From: DATMXT01 sp963662765
GTDB lineage: Bacteria > Bacillota > Clostridia > Oscillospirales > Feifaniaceae
Assembly (NCBI GenBank): GCA_963662765.2
Contig: CAXXUP010000008.1
Location: forward strand, 558,001 to 622,000
Direction of reading: 5' to 3'
Length of the DNA stretch: 64,000 bases
Position numbers and translations under genes: made by a program. Positions 15,612 through 25,765 of the stretch are shown here, one piece after another. Under the pieces are notes generated by a model. It made no database searches and had not been told where the DNA came from. It saw only the letters and a list, made by a program, of their open reading frames with translations. The first letter of the stretch is position 1. The number at the start of each line of letters is the position of its first letter.

Positions 15612-18425
15612 ATGAGCAATCTTAAAAAGGTTATCGCGATGGTTCTGGCAGTCGCTATGCTGCTGTCCATGGGACTCACCGCAGGTGCAGGCGTGTTTTC
15701 GGATGTCAAAGACACCGACGACTACGCCCGTGCGATCAACCTTCTCGCCTCGCTCGAAGTTCTCAAGGGCTTTGAGGATGGCACCTACAGTGCTACCGGC
15801 ACTTACACCCGCGAGCAGTTCGCCAAAATCCTGTACGTTCTGATGAACGGCAAGGATGACGGCGCTGCCATGTACGCCGGCTCCTCTCCCTTCGCCGATG
15901 TCGCCGCTGACCGCTGGTCTGCCGGCTACATCACCTGGGCGAAGAACGCCAAGGTCATCAACGGTCGTGAAGACGGTCTGTTCTGGCCCACCGACATCGT
16001 GACCTACGCTGAGGCCGCGAAGATGTTCGTCGTCGCCATGGGCTACGACTCGACCGTCTATACCTTCCCCTATGGCTTCATCGACAAGGCCCAGACCCTG
16101 AAGCTGTTTGACGATGTCATCGGCATGACCGCCAATGGCCCCGCCAACCGCGGCACCGTTGCGCAGATGGCCTTCAACTGCCTGTTTGCGGAAGCTCCCC
16201 GCTTTGGCACCTACGCAGCTCAGGTCGGCAGCTCCTCCACCACCCAGACCATGACCTATACTGTCGCTGAGGGTGCTTTCGGCATGAGTGAAGGTACCGC
16301 TTTCCTTGCTGGCACCTCCACCTACGCGATGGACGAATCCTTCACCGACGAGGCTCAGGTTGCTTTGACCGGAATCTATGATGATGATGACACGCTAACC
16401 GGCGGTGTTGAGTCCGGACTGTATGACTACGACGGCAATGTCGACGAATATGTCGGCGCCAAGGTCGCCGTCTGGTACAAGCCTGCCAAAACCTCCGACT
16501 CTAAGGATACCATTTTCGACATTCAGCCCGTCAGCGCCTGCAAAATTATCGAGTTCCCGGTAACCGATGTCGACAGCGATACGACCGATTCCAAGCTGAT
16601 TGTCGAGATTAACGGCGTCAACAAGACTTACAAGTGGGACGCTTATGACGCGGATGACGATGATGATGAATACACTGCAGCCATCACGTCCACTGGTGAA
16701 ACGGTTGAACTGACTCAGGTCATCCTTGAGGGCGAAGATAACTCTGCCACCTCCTTCAAGGGGATTGACTACACCGGCGACGGCACGATCGATCTCTTTA
16801 TTGTGACCTACGCCGACACGGTGAAGATCTCGGCTCTCACCAGTTCCCGCGTCACCTTTGGCACGATTAAGCCCACCGGCGGCACAGTTACCTCTACTGG
16901 GACCAAGGATATTGAAGACGACGACGTGGTTGTTTACAAGCTCTCCAGCGAACTTGTCAAAAATGACTACGCCATTGTCAAGGCCCACAACGAGTACACC
17001 GAAGAGGGCATGGAGACCATCTTCGACGTGACCAAAGCCACTGAGCTTGACAGCGCCAAGCTGACCAAGATCTCCTCCGGCGATTACTATTTCGACGGTA
17101 CGGCGTATGATGTTGCTGGCGAAGCAAGCCTTGCCGACGACGATGACTTTACCGATAACGGTAAGGTCGGCAACAAGTACGACCTCGTCCTAAACGCCAA
17201 CGGCAAAGTCGTGTTCTGCACCAAGGTTTCTTCCACAGTCTCCAAGGACAAGTGGATTCTGGCCACCGCCACCGGAATCAACACCAACATTTCCGGCAGC
17301 GATGTTATCTATGAGCTGTCCACCATCACCGGATACCTGTCCGACGGCACAAAGAAGACCTATTCGGTTGATTCTGACCTTGAAGTTGACGGCGTTGAAA
17401 TTGACCTTGAAGATCCCATTACGGACTTTGATGCCACAACGGATCCCGGCTATGACGGCATTGCCGACAAGATGATTTACCAGTTCACGCTCAACTCCGA
17501 TGACGAAATCGAGACCCTCAAGACGGTCACCTATGTTGCCGACGAGAAGGACTATCCCACCGTTGCAAGCGGCGATGCCATTTACAGCACCTCCACCACC
17601 ATACTCAATGTTGACGATACTTCTGCCTATGTTGACGACGACTCCGTCATCTATTTCTACAACACCGACACCTCGAAGTACAGCGTTATTGCCGGGTCGT
17701 TGCTGAAGAAAATTACATCCACATCCGGCGTTACCGCTGTGGATCTCCTCTCCGATGACGACAGTGCTGCGGTTGTTGTGTTGCTCACCAGTGACACCAA
17801 GCCCGTCAAGACCGACGACTCCTACGGCTATGTCCTCTCGGTCGATAAGGAAGTTTCGGACGACGATTATGTCTACACCTTCAACATTGCTTACGACGGC
17901 AAGGTTGAGTCGGTCAAGTCCGATGTGGTCGAGGACGACTACAACAACTTTGACGACTATGTCAACCTGGACGACACCATCGGCTTCAAGAAGATTGTCT
18001 TCGACAGCAACGGCTATGTCGATGACATTGAGGATGTCGATACCGCTCTCGTACACGTATCGCCCACGAAGGTCCTCTCCGGTGCCCTGATGGGCAACAT
18101 CATTGAGGATGGCGACATCATCACCGACGACGCTGACGATTCCATCGAGTATGCGGTTGACGCCGATGCCACCCTTGATTCCCTTTCCGACAACTCCTTT
18201 GCAGACGACGTGTACTACTACCTCATCAGCGATTACCCGGTCAACGCCTCCGGCGCTGATATCGGCACGCTGGACTATGATGTGGATGTCTCCATCGCCA
18301 GCCAGGACAGCATCAACACCTCTGGCTCCGCGCTGACCTACGTTGTCACCCTTATCTATAACAGTGATGACGAGATCGAGAGCGTCTTCATCTACAGCGA
18401 TCCGGTTCGCACGGTTGAGGACTAA
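15612..18425 (+). CDS. S-layer type protein 1, N-terminal SLH domains
   Basis: 937 residues, exported by a clear signal peptide (positive start MSNLKK, hydrophobic core, cut near AGAG/VFSD at 27). Three SLH-type repeats cover about 28-80, 92-145 and 150-195; the motif positions that are TRAE in the consensus read TREQ, TYAE and NRGT. SLH repeats hold proteins on pyruvylated secondary wall polysaccharide. The remaining 740 residues are very acidic (many DDDD and DDDSA runs), rich in Thr/Ser/Val and predicted beta, with no enzyme motif. The last 120 residues are almost identical to the two paralogs downstream. Its own promoter, leader hairpin and terminator suggest strong independent expression. 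It has the repeats EVLKGFEDGTY and DDYVYTF in common with genes 2 and 3. Confidence 0.88.
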   Translation: MSNLKKVIAMVLAVAMLLSMGLTAGAGVFSDVKDTDDYARAINLLASLEVLKGFEDGTYSATGTYTREQFAKILYVLMNGKDDGAAMYAGSSPFADVAADRWSAGYITWAKNAKVINGREDGLFWPTDIVTYAEAAKMFVVAMGYDSTVYTFPYGFIDKAQTLKLFDDVIGMTANGPANRGTVAQMAFNCLFAEAPRFGTYAAQVGSSSTTQTMTYTVAEGAFGMSEGTAFLAGTSTYAMDESFTDEAQVALTGIYDDDDTLTGGVESGLYDYDGNVDEYVGAKVAVWYKPAKTSDSKDTIFDIQPVSACKIIEFPVTDVDSDTTDSKLIVEINGVNKTYKWDAYDADDDDDEYTAAITSTGETVELTQVILEGEDNSATSFKGIDYTGDGTIDLFIVTYADTVKISALTSSRVTFGTIKPTGGTVTSTGTKDIEDDDVVVYKLSSELVKNDYAIVKAHNEYTEEGMETIFDVTKATELDSAKLTKISSGDYYFDGTAYDVAGEASLADDDDFTDNGKVGNKYDLVLNANGKVVFCTKVSSTVSKDKWILATATGINTNISGSDVIYELSTITGYLSDGTKKTYSVDSDLEVDGVEIDLEDPITDFDATTDPGYDGIADKMIYQFTLNSDDEIETLKTVTYVADEKDYPTVASGDAIYSTSTTILNVDDTSAYVDDDSVIYFYNTDTSKYSVIAGSLLKKITSTSGVTAVDLLSDDDSAAVVVLLTSDTKPVKTDDSYGYVLSVDKEVSDDDYVYTFNIAYDGKVESVKSDVVEDDYNNFDDYVNLDDTIGFKKIVFDSNGYVDDIEDVDTALVHVSPTKVLSGALMGNIIEDGDIITDDADDSIEYAVDADATLDSLSDNSFADDVYYYLISDYPVNASGADIGTLDYDVDVSIASQDSINTSGSALTYVVTLIYNSDDEIESVFIYSDPVRTVED

Positions 18426-18460
18426 TCCTACAGCACTCGACAATATCGCATAAACCCAAG

Positions 18461-18490
18461 GCCGCCGGGCAAATGCCCGGCGGCTTTTCT
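18461..18490 (+). terminator. Terminator of S-layer gene 1
   Basis: 10-bp stem GCCGCCGGGC / GCCCGGCGGC with 4-nt loop and TTTTCT tail. Confidence 0.88.
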
Positions 18491-18612
18491 GTGTTGTTCG
18501 CAGATGCTGAATCGCGTACATGCCGAGGTTCTCACATATTGCTAAGATCTTCCACAATGGATGCACCAGACCAACACATACATTACATAAATGTTACAAT
18601 TCCGGTAATAAC

Positions 18613-18689
18613 TTGAAATTAAATTTCCAAGCATATATCATTACGGTGTAATGGATTGGAATCCAATCTGATCCAAATATAAAAGGAGG
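18613..18689 (+). promoter_or_regulatory. Promoter and conserved leader hairpin of S-layer gene 2
   Basis: TTGAAA (18613-18618), 17-bp spacer, TATCAT (18636-18641). Leader stem TGGATTGGA (18652-18660) pairs with TCTGATCCA (18667-18675) using two G-U pairs where gene 1 has Watson-Crick pairs. AAAGGAGG at 18682-18689. Confidence 0.75.
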
Positions 18690-18699
18690 ATACATACCT

Positions 18700-21447
18700 A
18701 TGAGCAATCTGAAAAAGGTTCTCGCGATGGTTCTGGCAGTTGCAATGCTGCTGTCCATGGGACTCACCGCGGGCGCAGGCGCGTTCACCGATGTCAAGAC
18801 AACCGATGACTACTCCCGTGCCATTAACCTGCTCGCTTCTCTCGAAGTTCTCAAGGGTTTTGAGGACGGCACCTACAATGCTGCCGGCACCTATACCCGT
18901 GAGCAGTTCGCCAAAATCCTTTACGTTCTGATGAACGGCAAGGACGACGGCGCTGCCATGTACTCCGGCACCTCTCCCTTCGCCGATGTCGCCGCTGACC
19001 GCTGGTCCGCCGGTTACATCACCTGGGCGAAGAATGCCAAGGTCATCAACGGCCGTGAAGACGGTCTGTTCTGGCCCACCGACATCGTGACCTATGCTGA
19101 GGCCGCGAAGATGTTCGTCGTCGCCATGGGCTACGACTCGACCGTCTACACCTTCCCCTATGGCTTTATCGACAAGGCCCAGACCCTGAAGCTGTTTGAC
19201 GACGTGAAGGGCATGACCGCCAATGGCCCCGCCAACCGCGGCACCGTTGCGCAGATGGCTTTCAACGCCCTGTTTGCCGCCGCTCCCCGCTTTGGCACCT
19301 ACGCGGCTCAGGTCGGCAGCTCTTCCACCACCTCGACCGAGACCTACACTGTCGCCCAGGGCGCTTTCGGCATGCAAGAGACCATGGCGATTCTGGACGC
19401 TACCTCCACCTATGCCCTGGATGTTGACTTCACCGACGAAGGCCAGGTTGCACTGAATGATTGGGATGACTGGTACTACAATCTGGAAGGTCTGTATGAC
19501 TACGACGGCAATGTTGACGCATATGTCGGCTGCAAGGTCGCTGTTTGGTACAAGCCCGCCAAGACCTCGGATGACAAAGACAAGATTTTTGACATCCAGC
19601 CGGCCAGCTCCTGCAAGGTCATTGAGTTCACCTCTGGCGATGTCAAGAGCGGCACCACTGATAGCAAACTGGTTGTCAAGCTCGGCGGCGTCGAGAAGTC
19701 CTACGATTATTACTACGAAAACGGTGTCAGCTCTATCGGTGCGGATGTAGAACTGTCCGAAGAGCTCTTTGAAGGCGACTACGACACCTCCGCCAAGTAT
19801 AAGGGCATTGACTTCGACGGCGACAGCGATCTTGATGTTGTCATCGTCACATTCGCCGACACCGCCAAGGTTTCGGCCCTCACCAGCACCCGCGTAAGCT
19901 TCACCTCCGTCAAGGCCGGTGATGTTCTCGAGAGCGGCACCAAGGACATCAAAGAAGATGACGTTGTCATCTACAAGCTGGCCAGCGGCATTGCCAAGAG
20001 CGACTACGTCATTGCCACTGCCCACAACGAGTTCACCGAAGAGGGCATGCAGACCATCTATGACGTGACCAAGGCCACCGAGATCGACGGCGCCAAGCTG
20101 ACCAAGATCTCCGGCGGAGACTTCTATTTCGACGGCACCGTATACACGAAGGCCGGCGAGGCCACCCTTTCTGGCGATGACGACTATGAGGCCGTCGGCA
20201 AGGTCGGCAACAAGTACGACCTCGTCCTCAACGCCAACGGCGACATCGTTTTCTGCTCCAAGGTCGCTTCCGTTGTCTCCAAGGACAAGTGGGTTCTGGC
20301 CATGGATCTCGGCATCTCCACCAAGCTTGTCGAAGGCGAACCCGTCTATGAGCTGAAGACCATCACCGGCTACCTGGCCGACGGCACCAAGAAGACCTTC
20401 TCGGTCGACTCGGACCTCATGGTTGACGGCACTGATATCGATACGGAAGACGAAGACGAATACGCTGACATCGCCGATGATATCATCTACCAGTACGAGC
20501 TCAATGATGACGGCGAGATCGACACCCTCAAGTCGGCCGGATATGTTGCCGACGAGAAGGACTACGGCTACGCCACCACCGGCGACGCCACCTACAGCAC
20601 CTCCACCACCATCCTGAAGGTTGATGTTGCGGATCCTGATGTTGACCTCACCGGCTATGTTGATGACGACTCCATTATCTTCTTCAAGACCTCTGCCGGC
20701 AAGTACAGCGTCATTGCCGCTTCGGAACTCAAGAAGATCACCACCGGCATCACCGGAAATATGTTTGTTGCCGACGACGACAGCGCAGCCGTTATCGTGC
20801 TGCTGTCCGGCGCCACCAAGCCCATCAAGGTTGATGAGTCCTTCGGCTACATCCTGTGGGCTGAGAAGGAAGTCTCCGGAGACGATTATGTCTACACCTT
20901 CAGCGTAGCTTACGACGGCAAGGTTGAGACAGTCAAGACCGATGCAGTCGAAGATGATTACGAAGGCTTTGACAGCTATGTCAACCTGGACGACACCATC
21001 GGCTTTATGAAGCTGGTCTTTGACACCAACGGCTTCCTCAAGGATCTCGAGGCCATCGATTCGGCAGACCTCGTCAGCGTATCGCCCACCAAGATTCTCT
21101 CCGGCGCAATGATGGGCAACGTGATTGAGAACGGCGACATCATCACCGACGGTGCTGATGACTCCATCGATTATGCAGTTGATGCCGATGCCACGCTGGC
21201 GGCACTCTCCAACAACTCCTTCGCGGACGACGTGTACTACTACCTCGTCAGCGATTACCCGGTCAACGCCTCCGGCGCTGACATCGGCACCCTCGACTAT
21301 GATGTCGATGTGGCAGTCTCCGACAAGGACAACATCAATACCTCCGGCTCCACCTTGACCTACGTTGTCACCGTTATCTACAACAGCGACGACGAGATCG
21401 AGAGCGTCTTCATCTACAGCGATCCGGTTCGTACGGTTGAGGACTAA
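18700..21447 (+). CDS. S-layer type protein 2, N-terminal SLH domains
   Basis: 915-residue paralog of the preceding gene. Signal peptide and three SLH repeats (to about residue 195) are nearly identical to gene 1 over the first 200 residues. A variable segment (about 215-290, here containing NDWDDWYYNLEGLYDYDGN) separates them from the conserved acidic body. From about residue 380 to the end it is closer to gene 3 than to gene 1; long blocks such as GITGNMFV and EDDYEGFDSYVNLDDTIGF are shared exactly with gene 3. It may form the surface lattice together with, or alternating with, its paralogs. Confidence 0.88.
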   Translation: MSNLKKVLAMVLAVAMLLSMGLTAGAGAFTDVKTTDDYSRAINLLASLEVLKGFEDGTYNAAGTYTREQFAKILYVLMNGKDDGAAMYSGTSPFADVAADRWSAGYITWAKNAKVINGREDGLFWPTDIVTYAEAAKMFVVAMGYDSTVYTFPYGFIDKAQTLKLFDDVKGMTANGPANRGTVAQMAFNALFAAAPRFGTYAAQVGSSSTTSTETYTVAQGAFGMQETMAILDATSTYALDVDFTDEGQVALNDWDDWYYNLEGLYDYDGNVDAYVGCKVAVWYKPAKTSDDKDKIFDIQPASSCKVIEFTSGDVKSGTTDSKLVVKLGGVEKSYDYYYENGVSSIGADVELSEELFEGDYDTSAKYKGIDFDGDSDLDVVIVTFADTAKVSALTSTRVSFTSVKAGDVLESGTKDIKEDDVVIYKLASGIAKSDYVIATAHNEFTEEGMQTIYDVTKATEIDGAKLTKISGGDFYFDGTVYTKAGEATLSGDDDYEAVGKVGNKYDLVLNANGDIVFCSKVASVVSKDKWVLAMDLGISTKLVEGEPVYELKTITGYLADGTKKTFSVDSDLMVDGTDIDTEDEDEYADIADDIIYQYELNDDGEIDTLKSAGYVADEKDYGYATTGDATYSTSTTILKVDVADPDVDLTGYVDDDSIIFFKTSAGKYSVIAASELKKITTGITGNMFVADDDSAAVIVLLSGATKPIKVDESFGYILWAEKEVSGDDYVYTFSVAYDGKVETVKTDAVEDDYEGFDSYVNLDDTIGFMKLVFDTNGFLKDLEAIDSADLVSVSPTKILSGAMMGNVIENGDIITDGADDSIDYAVDADATLAALSNNSFADDVYYYLVSDYPVNASGADIGTLDYDVDVAVSDKDNINTSGSTLTYVVTVIYNSDDEIESVFIYSDPVRTVED

Positions 21448-21484
21448 TCCTACAGCGCGCTAACAACATCGCATAAGCCCCAAA

Positions 21485-21514
21485 GCCGCCCGGCATATGC
21501 CGGGCGGCTTTTTA
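21485..21514 (+). terminator. Terminator of S-layer gene 2
   Basis: GCCGCCCGGC / GCCGGGCGGC stem (21485-21494, 21499-21508), short AT loop, T5 tail. Confidence 0.88.
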
Positions 21515-21623
21515 TATATTTCATATAGCGTGATGGGATTCCCCATAGGTTATAAAATTTGCGTATATCAAAACATTGTTCATCCATGCGTGATTACATA
21601 TATATTACAATAATGGAAATACC

Positions 21624-21702
21624 TTGAATGAGGTTCGGCCTAGGCTTTATTATGATAATGTTAGTGGAGCGGAGTCTCATCCGTTCCAAAATTAAAAGGA
21701 GG
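21624..21702 (+). promoter_or_regulatory. Promoter and conserved leader hairpin of S-layer gene 3
   Basis: TTGAAT (21624-21629), 18-bp spacer, TATTAT (21648-21653). Leader stem TGGAGCGGA (21665-21673) with TCCGTTCCA (21680-21688), all nine positions pairing with one G-U. AAAAGGAGG at 21694-21702. Confidence 0.72.
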
Positions 21703-21712
21703 ATACATACCT

Positions 21713-24466
21713 ATGAGCAATCTGAAAAAGGTTCTCGCGATGGTTCTGGCAGCTGCAATGCTGCTGTCCATGGGACTCACCGCGGGCGCAGGTGCATTCG
21801 CCGATGTCAAGGACACCGACGACTATGCCCGTGCAATCAACCTGCTCGCCTCTCTCGAGGTCCTCAAGGGCTTTGAAGACGGCACCTACAATGCCACCGG
21901 TACCTACACCCGTGAGCAGTTTGCCAAAATTCTGTACGTTCTGATGAACGGCAAGGACGACGGTGCTGCCATGTACTCTGGCACCTCCCCCTTCACCGAT
22001 GTCGCGGCTGACCGCTGGTCTGCCGGCTACATCACCTGGGCGAAGAATGCAAAGGTCATTGGCGGCCGTGAGGATGGCCTGTTCTGGCCGACCGACATCG
22101 TGACCTACGCTGAGGCCGCGAAGATGTTCGTCGTCGCCATGGGCTACGACTCGACCGTCTACACCTTCCCCTATGGCTTTATCGACAAGGCCCAGAGCCT
22201 AAAGCTGTTTGACGACGTGAAGGGCATGACCGCCAACGGACCCGCCAACCGCGGCACCGTTGCGCAGATGGCCTTCAACGCCCTGTTTGCCCCCGCTCCC
22301 CGCTTTGGTACCTACGCGGCGCAGATCGGCAGCTCTTCCACCACCGCGACCGAGACCTACACTGTTGCCCAGGGGGCTTTTGGCATGGTCGAAGATACGG
22401 GCTATCTGCGCGGGACCTCCACCTATGCACTGGATGAGGACTTCACCGATGAGGGCCAGGTTTATCTCTATCCGGACAAACACAAGTTCAAAGAGGGTCC
22501 CGATGAGGAAAGCTTGTATGGCCTTTACGACTACGAAGGCAATGTCGACGCGTATGTCGGCTGCAAGGTCGCTGTCTGGTATAAGCCGGCTAAGACCTCC
22601 AATGACAAGGACATGATCTTTGACATTCAGCCGGCCAGCTCCTGCAAGGTCATTGAGTTCACCACAGCCGATGTCAAGAGCGCTACCGATGATTATGAAC
22701 TCGTTGTCAAGCTCGGCGGCGTCGAGAAGACCTATGATTATTACTCCGGTGACGGCGTCAGCTCTATCGGCGCAGACGTCAGCCTGAATGCGGATCTCTT
22801 TGAAGGCAAATACAACACCGCCGCCTCTTTCAAGGCTATTGACTTCGACGGCGACAGCGAACTCGACTATGTCATCGTCACCTTCGCCGACACCGCCAAG
22901 GTCTCGGCCCTCACCAGCACCCGCGTCAGCTTCACCTCCGTCAAGGCCGGTGAAGTTCTCGAGAGCGGCACCAAGGACATCAAAGAAGATGACGTTGTCA
23001 TCTACAAACTGGCCAGCGGCATTGCCAAGAGCGATTACGTCATTGCCACGGCCCACAACGAGTTCACCGAAGAAGGCATGCAGACCATCTTCGACGTGAC
23101 TAAGGCCACCGAGATCGACGGCGCCAAGCTGTCCAAGATCTCGAGCGGAGACTTCTACTTCGACGGCACCGTGTATACGGCGGCCGGCGAGGCCAACCTC
23201 ACCGGCGACGATGACTTTGAGGCAGTCGGCAAGGTCGGCAACAAGTACGACCTCGTCCTCAACGCCAACGGCGACATCGTTTTCTGCACCAAGGTCGCCT
23301 CCGTTGTCTCCAAGGACAAGTGGATTCTGGCCATGGATCTCGGCATCTCCACCAAGCTTGTCGGCGGCCTGCCCGTCTATGAGCTGAAGACCATCACCGG
23401 CTACCTGGCCGACGGCACCAAGAAGACCTTCTCGGTCGACTCCGACCTCGTAGTAGACGGCATTGACATCGACACGGAAGACGATGATGAATACGCTTTC
23501 CTTGCCAACGATGTCATCTATCAGTACGCCCTCAACTCCGACGGCGAGATTGATACCCTCAAGACGGCTGCCTATGTTGCCGACGAGAAGGACTACGGCT
23601 ACGACGCCACCGGCCTCGCTACTTACAGCACCTCCACCACCATCCTGAAGGTCGACGCCCTTACCGGCTATGTCGATGATGACTCCGTCGTCTTCTTCAA
23701 GACCGCGGCTGGCAAGTACAGTGTCATCGCCGCCTCGGAGCTCAAGAAGATCACCACCGGCATCACCGGCAATATGTTTGTTGTCGACGATGACAGTGCA
23801 GCCGTTATCGTGCTGCTGTCCGGCGCCACCAAGCCCGTCAAGGTTGACGAGTCCTTCGGCTATATCCTGTGGGCTGAGAAGGAAGTCTCCGGAGACGACT
23901 ATGTGTACACCTTCAGCGTAGCTTACGACGGCAAGGTTGAGACAGTTAAGACCGACGCGGTCGAAGATGACTACGAAGGCTTTGACAGCTATGTCAACCT
24001 GGACGACACCATTGGCTTCATGAAGCTGGTCTTTGACACCAACGGCTTCCTCAAGGATCTCGAGGCCATTGATTCGGCAGACCTCGTCAGCGTATCGCCC
24101 ACCAAGATCCTCTCCGGCGCTATGATGGGCAACGTGATTGAGAACGGCGACATCATCACCGATGGTGCTGATGACGCCATCGATTACGCGGTTGATGCCG
24201 ATGCCACTCTTGCGGCACTCTCCAACAACTCCTTCGCGGACGAAGTGTACTACTACCTCGTCAGCGACTTCCCGGTCAACGCCTCCGGCGCTGACATCGG
24301 CTGCCTCGACTATGATGTCGACGTGGCGGTCTCCGATAAGGATTCCATCAACACCTCCGGCTCCACCTTGACCTACGTTGTCACCGTTATCTACAACAGC
24401 GACAACGAGATCGAGAGCGTCTTCATTTACAGCGATGCGGTTCGCACCGTTGAAGTTGCTCCGTAA
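21713..24466 (+). CDS. S-layer type protein 3, N-terminal SLH domains
   Basis: 917-residue third tandem copy with the same signal peptide and three SLH repeats. The variable insert near residues 225-265 (YPDKHKFKEGPDEESLYG) is unlike those of genes 1 and 2, whereas the C-terminal half is almost the same as gene 2. The extreme C-terminus differs: it ends in RTVEVAP instead of RTVED. The alternating pattern of near-identity and divergence fits gene conversion or selection on exposed loops. No cell-wall hydrolase motif is present. Confidence 0.88.
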   Translation: MSNLKKVLAMVLAAAMLLSMGLTAGAGAFADVKDTDDYARAINLLASLEVLKGFEDGTYNATGTYTREQFAKILYVLMNGKDDGAAMYSGTSPFTDVAADRWSAGYITWAKNAKVIGGREDGLFWPTDIVTYAEAAKMFVVAMGYDSTVYTFPYGFIDKAQSLKLFDDVKGMTANGPANRGTVAQMAFNALFAPAPRFGTYAAQIGSSSTTATETYTVAQGAFGMVEDTGYLRGTSTYALDEDFTDEGQVYLYPDKHKFKEGPDEESLYGLYDYEGNVDAYVGCKVAVWYKPAKTSNDKDMIFDIQPASSCKVIEFTTADVKSATDDYELVVKLGGVEKTYDYYSGDGVSSIGADVSLNADLFEGKYNTAASFKAIDFDGDSELDYVIVTFADTAKVSALTSTRVSFTSVKAGEVLESGTKDIKEDDVVIYKLASGIAKSDYVIATAHNEFTEEGMQTIFDVTKATEIDGAKLSKISSGDFYFDGTVYTAAGEANLTGDDDFEAVGKVGNKYDLVLNANGDIVFCTKVASVVSKDKWILAMDLGISTKLVGGLPVYELKTITGYLADGTKKTFSVDSDLVVDGIDIDTEDDDEYAFLANDVIYQYALNSDGEIDTLKTAAYVADEKDYGYDATGLATYSTSTTILKVDALTGYVDDDSVVFFKTAAGKYSVIAASELKKITTGITGNMFVVDDDSAAVIVLLSGATKPVKVDESFGYILWAEKEVSGDDYVYTFSVAYDGKVETVKTDAVEDDYEGFDSYVNLDDTIGFMKLVFDTNGFLKDLEAIDSADLVSVSPTKILSGAMMGNVIENGDIITDGADDAIDYAVDADATLAALSNNSFADEVYYYLVSDFPVNASGADIGCLDYDVDVAVSDKDSINTSGSTLTYVVTVIYNSDNEIESVFIYSDAVRTVEVAP

Positions 24467-24486
24467 CCTAACTGCATAACCTCAAA

Positions 24487-24515
24487 GCCGCCCGGCGTAT
24501 GCCGGGCGGCTTTTC
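24487..24515 (+). terminator. Terminator of S-layer gene 3
   Basis: GCCGCCCGGC / GCCGGGCGGC stem with 4-nt loop and TTTTCT tail, same design as after genes 1 and 2. Confidence 0.88.
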
Positions 24516-24537
24516 TATTGGTGCCTGCTATTTTGCC

Positions 24538-24572
24538 TTAAAAAGAAACCGTCCTCCATATCGGAGGACGGT
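24538..24572 (-). terminator. Terminator of the G5/3D protein gene
   Basis: 10-bp stem ACCGTCCTCC / GGAGGACGGT with 5-nt loop; read leftward it is followed by TTTCTTTTT, so it serves the minus-strand gene. Confidence 0.8.
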
Positions 24573-24599
24573 ACTTTATTGCCTGCTTATTCGCTTTTC

Positions 24600-25628
24600 T
24601 TACTCGAGCACGTAGACCCGAACCTTGCGGCGCCCGAAGCTGATGCACTCATCGCGGGATTCAAAGAATAAATCGATGCGGGCACCCTTGATGGCACCGC
24701 CTGTATCCTCAGCCACCGCAAAGCCATACGCCACCCGGCCGTTCGGATAGGTGATATAGAGCCTGGAGCCGAGCGGGATGACCTTGGGGTCTACGGCTAC
24801 ATAGCCGACCTGCACCGCTTTGCCGGAGCGGGTCACATCGCCCCACTGGCCGCCTTCGCCGTAGGTGTATGCGGTGGCGGTCATGTCGAGGTAGAAGGAG
24901 TAGCGGGTCGCGTCGGAGCGGGAGGTGGTAATTGTGCCGCCGACGCCGTATGCAACGACGCCGGTGACAGGCTCTTTAATGACCTCCTCCTCCAGGACGC
25001 GGGTGTCAACCAAATTGCCGTTTAGGAACTTGTGTTCAAGGGTCGAGACGGCAAGTCCCTCTTTGCCCGCCGTCGTCTCCACAAAGGAGCCGACCGGCAC
25101 ATTTTGGGAGGCCACACGGCGCACGTCGTACGGTATTGGCGTTTCCTCGGTCACGATCTCATAGCTGACGCGCGCGATGGCGACTTCCATGTCCTTAAAT
25201 ACCGGACAGTCGAGCCTGTAGTTGAGCTGATCCCCGTCGTAGAGCGAAACGCCGGCCTTAGAAAGCAGGCTGTAAACAGTGTCGCCGGTCGTCTCTACGG
25301 TGTAGATGGTGCCATCGACGGAAATTTTCACGTCGAAGGCCTGGTTTATAGAGATGTCTATAAAGTACGGGGTCTTAGAGTTGACGCTCACGTCGTCCTC
25401 AAGGCCTAGTGCGAACATGCTGCCCTGTGCGATGGAATAGGGGTCGTTGTCCAGCGTGCGGAAGACCTCCACAGCGTCTCCGCTATGGACGACGGCCACC
25501 CGGGTTGACAGCACCATGAAAGCGAGGTACAGGCAGGTCAGCGTAAGGAGCGCAACCTCCGGCATGTACCGTCGCAGGATCCCGTCGGCGCAGTTACGCC
25601 GCAGCAGATCCCGTGGTTTGTGTAACAC
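24600..25628 (-). CDS. YabE/Rpf2-like cell-wall protein: DUF348, G5 and 3D domains
   Basis: 342 residues with an N-terminal membrane anchor (about 24-46), a DUF348-like segment (VKISVDGTIYTVETTGDTV, the first 20 or so residues of it), a G5 domain (about 155-230) and a C-terminal 3D domain ending EDTGGAIKGARIDLFF with its three conserved Asp. The family consists of Gram-positive stationary-phase and resuscitation-related proteins; the 3D domain is a double-psi barrel like that of MltA lytic transglycosylases, so peptidoglycan cleavage is likely. Start is GTG at 25628, preceded by GGAGGT. Confidence 0.88.
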   Translation of the reverse strand: MLHKPRDLLRRNCADGILRRYMPEVALLTLTCLYLAFMVLSTRVAVVHSGDAVEVFRTLDNDPYSIAQGSMFALGLEDDVSVNSKTPYFIDISINQAFDVKISVDGTIYTVETTGDTVYSLLSKAGVSLYDGDQLNYRLDCPVFKDMEVAIARVSYEIVTEETPIPYDVRRVASQNVPVGSFVETTAGKEGLAVSTLEHKFLNGNLVDTRVLEEEVIKEPVTGVVAYGVGGTITTSRSDATRYSFYLDMTATAYTYGEGGQWGDVTRSGKAVQVGYVAVDPKVIPLGSRLYITYPNGRVAYGFAVAEDTGGAIKGARIDLFFESRDECISFGRRKVRVYVLE

Positions 25629-25765
25629 AATTTTAACCTCCGGTGATTTGATTTGGTACCATTTTACCCGTGTGAAACTGAGAATATACGGAAAAAATGG
25701 TGAGCAGTCTCAATATCCGAGGCCGCTAGGCCAAACATCGACCATAACGAGTTCGAGGCTGTGCC

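Noticed and set aside
17190..18566. Long antisense ORF (458 codons) over S-layer gene 1, and similar ones at 18619-20025 and 22199-23056
   Set aside because: They are the reverse frames of strongly biased GAC/GTC codons; composition is monotone (Val/Gly/Asp), there is no ribosome site, and the sense frames carry clear SLH domains.
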